A DNA stretch of 64,000 nt, from assembly GCA_947627905.1 (NCBI GenBank), contig CANQXX010000004.1, positions 27,624 to 91,623 of the forward strand. The letters are read 5' to 3'. Each line of letters opens with the position of its first letter. The stretch's first letter is position 1. Below the pieces are notes generated by a model, which did no database searches, was not told the origin of the DNA, and worked only from the letters and a program-made list of their open reading frames with translations. The translations under genes were made by a program, and so were the position numbers. Positions 18,005 through 26,133 of this stretch are shown here, piece after piece. This DNA comes from an uncultured Clostridia bacterium (GTDB lineage Bacteria; Bacillota; Clostridia; Oscillospirales; Ruminococcaceae).

Positions 18005-19123
18005 ATGAACTCATTGATTAAATGGCCCGGAGGTAAATCCGGCGAAATCGACAAAATTATTCCACATATTCCCAAATATAAACGATACGTCGAACCTTTT
18101 TTCGGCGGCGGCGCGCTGTTTTTTTATCTCAATCCCCGAAGTGCTGTTGTCAACGATATCTCAAGCTCTCTGATGGAATATTATGAACTCATCAAATCAC
18201 AGGACTCGCAGTTAAAAGAGCTTTTGCTGTGTTATAATAACAGCTTTTCAAATCTCTTTTCGGTAATTTCAAAAAACTACTCTGACGTGCTTAAAATGTA
18301 TACCGACTTGAAAAGCGGCAGAAAAAATACAACTGATATTAAAAAGCAACTGTGCTTGTTCACAGACAGCATAGCCGATAAAATCAATTCAGGCTTTTCC
18401 GAAAAACTACTGCTTGATGAAAAAGCGTTTACCGACCAGCTCGTCAAAATGACGGTTGATAAAATGCAAAGAACAGTAAAAAATGAGCAAAAAGCTCCAT
18501 TTTCAGAAGAAGACTTAAAAAATAATCTATTAACAGGATTTACAAGCGGCTATTATATGTATTTCAGAGATGTATTTAACAACATTCAACTTAAACGAAT
18601 AGAAATACCGTCAAAACAATACAAGGCGGCAAACTTCTACTTTATCAGAGAATACTGCTATGGTTCAATGTTCAGGTACAATGCAAAAGGAGAGTTTAAT
18701 ATACCATACGGCGGTATGTCATACAATTCCAAGAATTTTCGTGCCAAGATTGACAGTATGTTCTCAAAGGATATCCAAGATGTTTTCAGCAGGACAGACA
18801 TACACTGCTCAGATTTTGAGGATTTTTTCAGTAATGCCTTGTTGACAAGCAACGATTTTATGTTCCTTGACCCGCCATACGACACTAATTTTTCCGACTA
18901 TGAGGGACGGAACTTTACGCAAGCCGACCAAGAAAGATTGGCTCACTCGCTCAGGAAAACCCCTGCAAAATTTGTTCTCGTTATCAAGAACACTGACTTT
19001 ATTCAGTCGTTGTATAAGGACGGTTTCCATGTCCTTGCATTTGACAATCAATATACATACAATGTAAGAAGCCGAAACGAGCGTAAGGTTGAACATTTGA
19101 TAATAACAAATTTCCCTGCCTAG
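18005..19123 (+). CDS. D12-class (Dam-like) DNA N6-adenine methyltransferase
   Basis: This 372-residue adenine methyltransferase of the alpha (D12) class carries the SAM-binding KWPGGK (6-11) and VEPFFGGGALFF (29-40) motifs and the catalytic DPPYDTNFSDY. It is longer than Dam because of a helical insertion of about 100 residues before the target-recognition region. I chose ATG 18005 with AAGGAG eight bases upstream; the in-frame GTG at 17996 overlaps that ribosome site. It converges on a restriction-modification operon and most likely supplies one of two protective methylations, as in the DpnII system, which also pairs a D12 and a beta-class enzyme. The recognition site cannot be read from sequence. 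Confidence 0.88.
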   Translation: MNSLIKWPGGKSGEIDKIIPHIPKYKRYVEPFFGGGALFFYLNPRSAVVNDISSSLMEYYELIKSQDSQLKELLLCYNNSFSNLFSVISKNYSDVLKMYTDLKSGRKNTTDIKKQLCLFTDSIADKINSGFSEKLLLDEKAFTDQLVKMTVDKMQRTVKNEQKAPFSEEDLKNNLLTGFTSGYYMYFRDVFNNIQLKRIEIPSKQYKAANFYFIREYCYGSMFRYNAKGEFNIPYGGMSYNSKNFRAKIDSMFSKDIQDVFSRTDIHCSDFEDFFSNALLTSNDFMFLDPPYDTNFSDYEGRNFTQADQERLAHSLRKTPAKFVLVIKNTDFIQSLYKDGFHVLAFDNQYTYNVRSRNERKVEHLIITNFPA

Positions 19124-19149
19124 AAATGACAGGGAAATTTGTTATTATC
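19099..19149. repeat. Perfect 20-bp inverted repeat between converging genes
   Basis: The 20 bases at 19099-19118 (GATAATAACAAATTTCCCTG) are exactly complementary to 19130-19149, with an 11-base loop holding the TAG of the D12 methyltransferase. The right arm holds the stop codon of the winged-helix-like gene. No clear T-run follows on either strand, so it may be a bidirectional terminator or the trace of an inverted duplication. Confidence 0.8.
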
Positions 19150-19399
19150 GAGCTTTAAAAATACAATTTTCATAAGATATCATGTTATGAGGAAAGTTCT
19201 TATGACAATTCAGATTTCGACACTTCTGTTCAAACATAGCTTCATTAGGTCTTGTTTTTGACGGACTAAGATCATAATCGGAAAGTTCAAACGAAGAGCG
19301 CACTCTACGCTTAAACTCATTTAGAGATATTTCGCCTTCCACATTTAAAATTGCCCTTAAAAAATCTATAAGGTCATTTTCAGTTATTTCCTTCTTCAT
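19145..19399 (-). CDS. Small protein, winged-helix-like (Mrr_N-like), last gene of the restriction operon
   Basis: This product of about 84 residues has an N-terminal helical region (ENDLIDFLRAIL, ISLNEFKRRV) resembling the winged-helix domain found in front of Mrr-type restriction proteins, and a C-terminal segment MFEQKCRNLNCHKNFP. Family assignment is tentative. The gene overlaps the HEPN-like gene. I chose the ATG at 19397-19399 because AAGGTG is placed correctly; an upstream ATG at 19414 is possible. The overlap implies translational coupling and a shared function. Confidence 0.55.
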   Translation of the reverse strand: MKKEITENDLIDFLRAILNVEGEISLNEFKRRVRSSFELSDYDLSPSKTRPNEAMFEQKCRNLNCHKNFPHNMISYENCIFKAR

Positions 19400-20078
19400 C
19401 ATTCTCACCTTCATTCAAAGCGTTTTGTATCCTTTCTTTCATAATATGTTGATATTTGTCACTGCAAGCACTAAGCTCATCCATCCAATATTTTGAAAAT
19501 TTAGCTGCTTTAGGAGAAACTAAAAATTCTATTTCATTTATAATCAAAATATTGGGTAAATTTTCATATGAATCCGTATCCTCATCGTAGTCGATTGCGT
19601 AAAGCCCCCAATGTTTGTTAATAAAAGGATCAATAAAAGCATAAATAAATCTTAATGTTTCCAAAGAAGGACTAGTATCATTGTTATGTATAAAATATCC
19701 AAAATGTTGCAAACTATTCCTTATTTTACCAAAATCACGAAACAAATCAGTATTGATAAAATCATATCCGGTGATTGTCTTAAATATTTTGGGCAGATCA
19801 GACCAGTCTATTGTTTTTCCATATTCTGAAAGTTTATCAATTGTAAGTGTTTGCTGGTTACTAACAGAAGGCAAATCTTTAAATATAAGTAAAGGATGCT
19901 CTTGAGCAATTCTTGCCTTAACCAATATTTCTGCAGCATGAGCAGCCTGAAGCACTGACAACTCGCCCCATTTATCATTTGCTTCATCATAATAGGCTGA
20001 ATGATAATTAGCATGAGCTAATGCACCTAATCCGATATCAAGCATATTTTGTGGAACTTCTTCAAAAAAATCATTCAT
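19380..20078 (-). CDS. HEPN-like protein in restriction-modification operon
   Basis: This 232-residue helical protein has two HEPN-type features: LQAAHAAEILVKARIAQ (about 44-60), typical of the first helices, and KIRNSLQHFGYF (about 121-132), which contains an Rx4H motif (RNSLQH). HEPN domains are usually RNA-cleaving or structural toxins in defence loci. The gene overlaps the upstream methyltransferase by eight bases and the downstream small gene by about 20 bases, so it is an integral operon member. Whether it is a nuclease or only a structural partner is unknown. Confidence 0.65.
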   Translation of the reverse strand: MNDFFEEVPQNMLDIGLGALAHANYHSAYYDEANDKWGELSVLQAAHAAEILVKARIAQEHPLLIFKDLPSVSNQQTLTIDKLSEYGKTIDWSDLPKIFKTITGYDFINTDLFRDFGKIRNSLQHFGYFIHNNDTSPSLETLRFIYAFIDPFINKHWGLYAIDYDEDTDSYENLPNILIINEIEFLVSPKAAKFSKYWMDELSACSDKYQHIMKERIQNALNEGENDEEGNN

Positions 20079-20766
20079 AATTATTTATCCTTTCTTTTGC
20101 TGCCTCAAAATACACCTTATCAATCTCACACCCTGCAAAACGCCTGCCAAGCTCTCTGGATGCAACTCCTGTAGATCCAACACCCATGAAAGGATCAAAG
20201 ACAATATCATTATAATTACTTGCAATACCTATAATATGTTTCAGAAGTTTTACAGGCTTCTGGGCGGGGTGCTTGGGATCTTTCAGGCGTTCAGGATACA
20301 TACATATAGGACATTCAAAGAAATTGTGCATTTCGTTCTGCGTCGTAAAATTCCACTTGTGTCCCTTGTTCCACATACATATGATCATTTCACAGCTATT
20401 TAAGAAACCGTTTTTATAGATTTTAGGGGCAGGATTTGTCTTGTGCCAGATAAAGAACTGAAATGTATCAAATTCAGGATCAAACACTTCGTGCCACTTG
20501 CCGACAAGATTATAACTAGTAAAAACAAATATGTTTCCATCGGGTTTTAGTATCCTCTTAAAATCCGGAAGAAGCTCTTTTGGATCAATCGGAACATTAT
20601 CCCATTCGGCAATATCGTTGTTAAGTGCTTCACGACCGGGAAGCACAATATTACCAGTAGAATACTGCGCTATATTGTACGGCGGGTCAGTAAGTATAAG
20701 ATCAATACAGTTTTCGGGCATAGTTTTCATAAAATCCCGACAATCACAATTTAACAATCTTGGCAT
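20071..20766 (-). CDS. Beta-class DNA methyltransferase of a type II restriction system
   Basis: This 231-residue amino-methyltransferase has the catalytic motif TDPPYN (26-31) first and the SAM-binding FDPFMGVGSTG near the C-terminus, the beta-class order. DPPY favours N6-adenine, although N4-cytosine cannot be excluded. A Cys-rich stretch (FECPICMYPERL) occupies the variable region. It starts one base after the nuclease gene stops and overlaps the HEPN-like gene. It should protect host DNA together with the D12 enzyme; two methyltransferases would be needed for an asymmetric site or for hemimethylated and single-stranded DNA as in DpnII. Confidence 0.88.
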   Translation of the reverse strand: MPRLLNCDCRDFMKTMPENCIDLILTDPPYNIAQYSTGNIVLPGREALNNDIAEWDNVPIDPKELLPDFKRILKPDGNIFVFTSYNLVGKWHEVFDPEFDTFQFFIWHKTNPAPKIYKNGFLNSCEMIICMWNKGHKWNFTTQNEMHNFFECPICMYPERLKDPKHPAQKPVKLLKHIIGIASNYNDIVFDPFMGVGSTGVASRELGRRFAGCEIDKVYFEAAKERINNYE

Positions 20767-20767
20767 T

Positions 20768-21628
20768 TCAGTTACCTAAGCATTTGCTTATCATATCGTT
20801 AATATGCCTGTTAAGGTCAATCTCGTTCAAAGCCAGGCGATAGATCTCGGAAAAATCATCAAAAGAAATTCCGTCAGGTAATATTTTATTCCAAAAAGCT
20901 GCCCCAATCAAAATCATAGAAGAATAGTTTAAATGCTTCTTTACAGCACCCGTCCAGGTGTTGCCCTCGCCGTCTTTATTATACAAGGTTGCGAAGTATG
21001 TGTTGCAGTCCTTGATGCCCATATCTACATAAATCGTCAACAGCTTCTCAACATTTGACGGAGCATTTGAGCTATCCAAATCGCCGCCGGCTTTCAGCTC
21101 CATAATATTCCATCGTTCCCCGTCAAAAAACGCTAAATCAACCGGCTTTGTATAAACAGATGAGGTACGATACTTTTCCGCAAGCGGGAATAACTTTTCT
21201 CTGATAGACTCTTGCGTCACACCGCACTCCTGCCGCAATTTGCCTCTGCCTTTAGCCTCATTTTTAGCTCGAAATGCCGCAATCTCGCCGCGCAAATCAC
21301 CGTTATGAGTATCTACATCTGTGACAACAATTTGTCCTGAAGTGGGTTTTGGTACGTTATGTTTCAATCCTCTGGGATTTACTATTGCGGGAACATTTTC
21401 CTCACCGAATTTAAGCCGAGCGATACGCTTTGCACATGTTTCAATAGCAAAGCCGCTTTTTGACTCAAAACTACTTACAAAAACCATACTCGCGGTTATC
21501 TGCTCGTCCATTTGGCTCAACAGAAAATTGTTCACTTTGCGCTTGTAGTTCGCGGCAAAGTCATCTTCAATCAGTTTTGTGAGTTTAGAAAACTCCTCAA
21601 TTACAATTTTCTTGATCGTATCTTTCAT
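20768..21628 (-). CDS. Type II restriction endonuclease, PD-(D/E)XK fold
   Basis: This 286-residue protein shows a textbook PD-(D/E)XK active site: Asp164 in KPVDLAFFDG, then Glu177 and Lys179 in MELKAGGDLD. Downstream, APSNVEKLL, TYFATLYNKDGEGNTW and GISFDDFSEIY look family-specific, but I cannot name the family or recognition site with confidence. Position between a controller and a methyltransferase supports the restriction role. It begins two bases after the controller gene ends, so the two are transcribed together. Confidence 0.8.
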   Translation of the reverse strand: MKDTIKKIVIEEFSKLTKLIEDDFAANYKRKVNNFLLSQMDEQITASMVFVSSFESKSGFAIETCAKRIARLKFGEENVPAIVNPRGLKHNVPKPTSGQIVVTDVDTHNGDLRGEIAAFRAKNEAKGRGKLRQECGVTQESIREKLFPLAEKYRTSSVYTKPVDLAFFDGERWNIMELKAGGDLDSSNAPSNVEKLLTIYVDMGIKDCNTYFATLYNKDGEGNTWTGAVKKHLNYSSMILIGAAFWNKILPDGISFDDFSEIYRLALNEIDLNRHINDMISKCLGN

Positions 21629-21630
21629 AA

Positions 21631-21837
21631 TTAAATCCCCCTGAACAGCTCTGAAAGTGATATGCCAAAACCATTGGCAATTTTTTCAAGATTTATAACA
21701 GATATATTTCGCTTACCCTTTTCAACAGATGCAAAGTAAGTTCTATCCATACCGATTTTCAAGGCAAATTTCTCCTGACTCAAGCCTGTCTGCTGACGAA
21801 GTGCTTTAATCCTGTTTCCAACCTTCTCTTGTACCAT
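21631..21837 (-). CDS. XRE-family controller (C) protein of the restriction system
   Basis: This 68-residue helix-turn-helix protein (IKALRQQTGLSQEKFALKIG, then RTYFASVEKGKRNISV) has the size and sequence type of restriction controller proteins, which delay nuclease expression on entry to a new host. I chose ATG 21837 with GAGGTG six bases upstream rather than GTG 21846. It is first in the operon, followed by nuclease, methyltransferase, HEPN-like and winged-helix-like genes. A CCAAATTGG palindrome inside its own promoter is a candidate binding site. Confidence 0.85.
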   Translation of the reverse strand: MVQEKVGNRIKALRQQTGLSQEKFALKIGMDRTYFASVEKGKRNISVINLEKIANGFGISLSELFRGI

Positions 21838-21855
21838 ATATGTCACCTCAACATA

Positions 21856-21884
21856 ATATTACCAAATTGGCGCAAATATGTCAA
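21856..21884 (-). promoter_or_regulatory. Promoter and candidate C-box of the restriction operon
   Basis: On the minus strand, TTGACA (21879-21884), a 17-base spacer and TAATAT (21856-21861) lie about 20 bases before the controller start. The spacer contains the palindrome CCAAATTGG (about 21862-21870), well placed for autorepression or activation by the controller. Confidence 0.7.
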
Positions 21885-21991
21885 CGGATTATAAACAACA
21901 ATAGCAACACTTTGAATTATGTTCTCCAATGAAGCTGTATAGGTCAATTTTAAGGAAATCAAGGAGGCACGTAAAGATTTTTTACAATGTA

Positions 21992-22020
21992 TTGACAATT
22001 TCAACAAAGTGTGATACAAT
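21992..22020 (+). promoter_or_regulatory. Promoter of the 119-residue protein gene
   Basis: TTGACA (21992-21997), 17 bases and TACAAT (22015-22020) lie 41 bases before the start. The whole region resembles the D12 methyltransferase promoter at 17951-17979 in about 23 of 30 positions. Confidence 0.75.
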
Positions 22021-22061
22021 ATACTGTAGAGAACTAAATTCTTTGATTTGGGGAATGTATT

Positions 22062-22421
22062 TTGTACTTCAGAAAGCTTAGCGACATTGGCGATGCTTGT
22101 GACAAGATGGCTGATGTAAACAACTATATTGTTGATAACAAAAAGCAAAAACTAAAAGATGAAATTGATCTGTTGTGGGAAAATCGCTATAATTCCGACG
22201 CACTCCGCAAATATTTCCTTGATTGTTTCAGCAAAAATAATTTTATTGCGAGGTTGATTTACGCTCAACAACTTCGGTCATATACAGCGAAAAAATTATA
22301 TGATATGGCTGAGTCGAGAGCTAATGTGTTTTACCGCAGAATAAATAATTTGGATTTTAGCAAGATTGATAATATGTCTCTAAAGGTTATCGTTCAGGAG
22401 CTGAAAGCAGTTGGAAAATAA
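22062..22421 (+). CDS. Small helical protein of unknown function, paralogue B
   Basis: This 119-residue protein is a paralogue of the one at 15875-16228. The best start is TTG 22062, seven bases after GGGGA; a nearby ATG at 22055 is out of frame and soon stops. Shared signatures are DKMADVNNY, DEIDLL, IYAQQLRSY, AESRANVFY and LKVIVQELK. The family is unknown and no catalytic motif is seen. It diverges from the restriction operon, with which it shares a 150-base intergenic region. Confidence 0.7.
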   Translation: MYFRKLSDIGDACDKMADVNNYIVDNKKQKLKDEIDLLWENRYNSDALRKYFLDCFSKNNFIARLIYAQQLRSYTAKKLYDMAESRANVFYRRINNLDFSKIDNMSLKVIVQELKAVGK

Positions 22422-22538
22422 TATCGAACATTGTTTCAGTTGAGCGTTATGCATTTTGATTAGACGACTCAGTAATAAAAAGCTAAATCACCTGATACAG
22501 GAATTGACACAGTGATTGTGGCTTGTTTAGCCAAATGC

Positions 22539-22646
22539 TTTTGACCTAATTTTGACCTCAAAAAAATAAATAATACAGATAATTTAATCAAAAAGTGGTC
22601 TTTTCCGTAATAAAATCGCCTTAAAATCAAGAGAAATTACGGAAAG
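22539..22646 (+). repeat. Tandem TTTTGACCT and inverted repeat in intergenic region
   Basis: TTTTGACCT occurs at 22539-22547 and again at 22550-22558. Further right, TTTCCGTAAT (22602-22611) is complementary to ATTACGGAAA (22636-22645). These lie between the 119-residue gene and the APH-like gene and may be remnants of an element end or a regulatory region. No promoter for the APH-like gene stands out. Confidence 0.4.
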
Positions 22647-22689
22647 CAAAGGTGACTGTATTGAGTGGGAATGAAATCAGTGCTTTATT

Positions 22690-23562
22690 ATGGATATTAA
22701 GGAGATTATTAAAAGCGAATTTGGCTTTGCTGTTCATGATTTAACAGTCATGGGGCAGGGGCTTGACAGCGTCGCGTATCTTGTGAACAACGAATACGTT
22801 TTTAAGCAAGCGAAGCATGACGAGGCAAGAGCCGGTTTGCAAAAGGAGAAGCTTGTATCAGACTATCTGAGAGGGAAGCTCACGCTGCAAATTCCTGAAA
22901 TTGAATTTTACAGTGAAGAATACAATGTCTGCGGGTATAAGGCAATTAAAGGCGACAAACTGACTCCCGAGCTTTACAAAACTATGAGTTATGTGGAGAA
23001 AGACAAGCTGGCGCAGGATATAGCGATGTTTTTGAGCCGGATGCACGCTCTGCCTTTACCGGATATTGACGTCTTGCAGGTAGATGTAGTTGATGATTAT
23101 AAAAGCGACTATGACACTTTGAAAAAAACAGTCTACGGGAAAATACCAGATAGGTCAAAAATGTATCTGGATGATCTGTTTCAACGGATTTTTTTCGACC
23201 GACGGATCACCGAATATGTTAAGGCTCTTTGCCATAACTATTTAAGCTGCAATCACATGATCATTCAAAATAACTGCGTCATTGGCATTATTGATTTCGG
23301 AGATGCCGCTGTCACGGACAGGGATAAGGATTTTATCTATTTGCTTGAGGACAGCCGGGAGGAGCTTGGACGGGAATTTGGTATGAAGGTACTGGAATAT
23401 TATCATCATCCAAACAAAGAACTGCCGATTTTAAAAGCGGACTTAAACGAAGAATACTATCCCATTGAGCTTATTTTGGGAGGACAGGCAATGAGATCAG
23501 AAAATATGTATAATAAAGGATTGAACAAAATTATAGCTATAACTCAAATCGGTAAATTGTAA
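22690..23562 (+). CDS. APH(2'')-like aminoglycoside phosphotransferase homologue with altered catalytic loop
   Basis: This 290-residue protein of the APH kinase-like fold closely recalls APH(2'')-type enzymes: GLDSVAYLVNNEYVFKQAK (24-42), IKGDKLTPELY, IIDFGDAAVTD (200-210) and FIYLLEDSREELG. The catalytic loop normally reads HND-x4-N; here it is HNYLSCN (182-188), so the catalytic Asp is Tyr184 (codon TAT instead of GAT). The metal-binding IDFGD is intact. If the sequence is right, phosphotransfer should be badly impaired, and the protein may only bind ligand or be a decaying resistance gene. The ribosome site upstream is weak. It lies at the right edge of the accessory island. Confidence 0.8.
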   Translation: MDIKEIIKSEFGFAVHDLTVMGQGLDSVAYLVNNEYVFKQAKHDEARAGLQKEKLVSDYLRGKLTLQIPEIEFYSEEYNVCGYKAIKGDKLTPELYKTMSYVEKDKLAQDIAMFLSRMHALPLPDIDVLQVDVVDDYKSDYDTLKKTVYGKIPDRSKMYLDDLFQRIFFDRRITEYVKALCHNYLSCNHMIIQNNCVIGIIDFGDAAVTDRDKDFIYLLEDSREELGREFGMKVLEYYHHPNKELPILKADLNEEYYPIELILGGQAMRSENMYNKGLNKIIAITQIGKL

Positions 23563-23701
23563 TGAAGCGAGTTTTAGTTATAATAAGTATCTACATATGT
23601 TTTTTCGTTATAATGAATGATATTGAATAATATATTTATCCCCCACAATTTGCATATTTCTGCATTTTACAGTAAATTTTATATTACAAAATTTATATTA
23701 A

Positions 23702-23742
23702 AAAAAGCAAGCTCACAAAATATTTTTTGAGAGCTTGTTTTT
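23702..23742. terminator. Bidirectional terminator between APH-like gene and pnuC
   Basis: CAAGCTC (23708-23714) pairs with GAGCTTG (23731-23737), extended by CAAAA/TTTTG, with an A-run before and T5 after. The rest of the 245-base gap is AT-rich and featureless. Confidence 0.75.
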
Positions 23743-23807
23743 ATGATATTTTGATTTTAATAATTTAAAATAATTTGTATTTTTTAATAAAATATATGGA
23801 ATTTCCG

Positions 23808-24494
23808 CTACGATTTTTTTTCTCTTTTCTTCCAGCATATAAAACCATATATATCATTTAAAAAGAAAATAATAAAATTAATAATTACAGGAAAATAAAC
23901 GGGATCTTTTGCAGCCGCCAGTGCCCAGAGGATAATTAATATAATATCATTTGCAGCATATCCCAATGCAAAATAAGATGACCGCAGCATTGTAAGTGAA
24001 GCCGCAATAAAACTGGTCGTGATAGATATTGTGCTCAGCAGAATATTGGGAGTTCCCAGTAATTTCAGAATAAAATAAAAAATTACTGTAACAATGATCG
24101 TTGAAAATATAAGCGCAAAAATATGACCGCGGTCAAGCTTTTGAACAGCAACTTCATTTTTGTTTTTTTCAGACGGATTTTTAAACCATGTAAATGCTGA
24201 CCAGACCGCCATAGGCAAAGTCATTCCTAAATAGGTTATCATTTCTCCCCAATATCGGAAACGATAGGATATTATTCCGTAGAGAATACTGAATATTATC
24301 ATAAGGATCTGTGCCCATACATTTCCTTTTGCAGCAAATATCAATGATGTAACTCCGGTAATTGTTGCAAATAGTGTCAGCCAATCTATATTTCCTGATA
24401 TTATATTTGAAAAAATAAGAACGCATAACGATCCTATCCATAAAAGCCATTCTTTGCGCGACAAATTTTTTATAGGATTATTCAATTGCACCAC
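23808..24494 (-). CDS. pnuC: PnuC-type nicotinamide riboside transporter
   Basis: This 228-residue protein has about seven membrane helices. The PnuC signatures are WAQILMIIFSILYGIISYRF near the middle and RSSYFALGYAANDIILIILW toward the C-terminus. It takes up nicotinamide riboside by facilitated diffusion for NAD salvage. No ATG is in frame near the 5' end; GTG 24494 or 24491 or the TTG at 24485 behind AAGGTGG are candidates. No NAD or thiamin riboswitch is evident upstream. Confidence 0.88.
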   Translation of the reverse strand: MVQLNNPIKNLSRKEWLLWIGSLCVLIFSNIISGNIDWLTLFATITGVTSLIFAAKGNVWAQILMIIFSILYGIISYRFRYWGEMITYLGMTLPMAVWSAFTWFKNPSEKNKNEVAVQKLDRGHIFALIFSTIIVTVIFYFILKLLGTPNILLSTISITTSFIAASLTMLRSSYFALGYAANDIILIILWALAAAKDPVYFPVIINFIIFFLNDIYGFICWKKREKKS

Positions 24495-24708
24495 CTTGAT
24501 CCCATATGAATTTTTAATTTTGCGTAAGTACGGGATATTATATCATACCATGTTGAAAAAGTCAATACTTTTAAGCGAAAAGCATATTTTGTATCGGAAC
24601 AAATATATTCTTAAAAAATACCGCAGCTTGTGATGCCGCCTATATGACTTTTTTAAATTTTCCGTATGGAATAGAGCAGCAGATTTTATACATTTTTAAC
24701 AAAATATA

Positions 24709-24737
24709 TTGAAAAATCAAGATGAATATGGTATAAT
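24709..24737 (+). promoter_or_regulatory. Promoter of the second GGDEF gene
   Basis: TTGAAA (24709-24714), 17 bases and TATAAT (24732-24737) lie in the 338-base gap between pnuC and the GGDEF gene. I see nothing else in that gap. Confidence 0.7.
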
Positions 24738-24832
24738 AAAAACATAGTTGTCAAAATTATGCATTTTATTATTTTCCGGCGGCATTGAACGATACCGCTG
24801 TATCAGATCATATGATTTGGAGGATACATATT

Positions 24833-26095
24833 GTGGAGATAATGAATACCAATAAAAAGAAGCGCACCGTCCTTATGGTAACGGACGGCAGAACGGATAT
24901 GAGCGGGCTTAAAGCCATTCTTGATAAACAGTACCGGACCATACTTATAGATAACAGCTGCCGCGATTTTTCTATGATAAAAGAACAGTTGGGTGAGCTG
25001 TCCGCCGCCGTTATCTGCGCGGAAGAAGCTGCCGCAGATGATTTTGCACTGTTTGAATGGGTAGCTCACGATAGTATCATCGCTGCTATACCTATGCTTA
25101 TCTATTGCGGAAATAAAGCCGATATCCCTATCGCCGAAGAATGTCTCAAACGCGGTGCAGTCGATATATTCCAGCCGGAAACGCCGGAATTTTTAGTCCT
25201 TGACCGTATGGCAAATTCGATCAGGCTGAAAGATTCCGCTACATTTTTTGAAATAGAAAAAATGCTGAAGGAGCTGCCCTCAAATATTTGTCTGAAAGAC
25301 GATAAAGGACGGTACATCTTCGCAACGCATTATTGGCATCACATTGAACACGGTGATGATCCCGAATGGACCATACGCGGCAAAACCGATGTTGAGATAA
25401 GGAAAGATAAAGAAAACGCCGTTAAAGCCATGGAAGCGGATATGGAGATACTCAGGACCGGAAAAGGCACACAATATATAATAGAAATAAATTCAGACGG
25501 CAAACAGGAATTTATGGAGGTTATAAAAAGACCGGTCAAAGATGACAGCGGCAGGATAACCGGCATAATCGGATTAATAAATATCGTTACCGAACAGGAA
25601 CTCCTGAAAAAAAGCCTTGAACAAAAAGCGCTTATGGACGAGCTTACCGGAGTAGGGAACAGGCATGGCTTTGAACAGTATCTGCATTCTGTTGAAATAA
25701 GCGAAATACTGCCGTTATGTGTTATTTCAGCCGACTGCAACGACCTTAAACTTGTCAATGACACATATGGACATCTTGTAGGCGACGAATATATACGCAT
25801 AACCTCTGTACTGATGAGAACAGTGCTTCCGCAGAGCAGGATATTCCGCATGGGAGGAGACGAATTTCTGATGATAATTCCGTGTACAGATGAAGATAAA
25901 GCGCAGGAATATATCCAAAGAATGAAAGACGAGGAAAAAATGTATATTATAAAGGATAAGCCTATCAGCATTTCCTACGGCGCAAGCTGTATGAAAGATC
26001 CTGACGGTGACCTGCGCGAACATATCTATATTGCAGATAAAATAATGTACCGCAATAAGAATGAATATAAAGAAAAAATACTGAAGCAGCTATAA
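24833..26095 (+). CDS. Cytosolic diguanylate cyclase (receiver-like, PAS, GGDEF)
   Basis: This protein of about 420 residues lacks membrane helices. The N-terminal 120 residues look like a response-regulator receiver fold (TVLMVTDGR, AIPMLIYCG, GAVDIFQP), but the usual phospho-acceptor context is not obvious. A PAS-like domain follows (LPSNICLKDDKGRYIFA). The GGDEF domain has the intact active site RMGGDEFL and DELTGVGNRHGFEQYL. I chose GTG 24833, nine bases after GGAGG, over a more distal upstream ATG. It should make c-di-GMP in response to a soluble or phosphorelay cue. Confidence 0.85.
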   Translation: MEIMNTNKKKRTVLMVTDGRTDMSGLKAILDKQYRTILIDNSCRDFSMIKEQLGELSAAVICAEEAAADDFALFEWVAHDSIIAAIPMLIYCGNKADIPIAEECLKRGAVDIFQPETPEFLVLDRMANSIRLKDSATFFEIEKMLKELPSNICLKDDKGRYIFATHYWHHIEHGDDPEWTIRGKTDVEIRKDKENAVKAMEADMEILRTGKGTQYIIEINSDGKQEFMEVIKRPVKDDSGRITGIIGLINIVTEQELLKKSLEQKALMDELTGVGNRHGFEQYLHSVEISEILPLCVISADCNDLKLVNDTYGHLVGDEYIRITSVLMRTVLPQSRIFRMGGDEFLMIIPCTDEDKAQEYIQRMKDEEKMYIIKDKPISISYGASCMKDPDGDLREHIYIADKIMYRNKNEYKEKILKQL

Positions 26096-26133
26096 ATTAT
26101 TTTATCATACGGCTCTTGATACAGGAGGAACAA

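Noticed and set aside
12217..23742. Intact integrative element with its own integrase
   Set aside because: No tyrosine or serine recombinase or transposase frame was found between guaA and pnuC; only the relaxase remnant remains.
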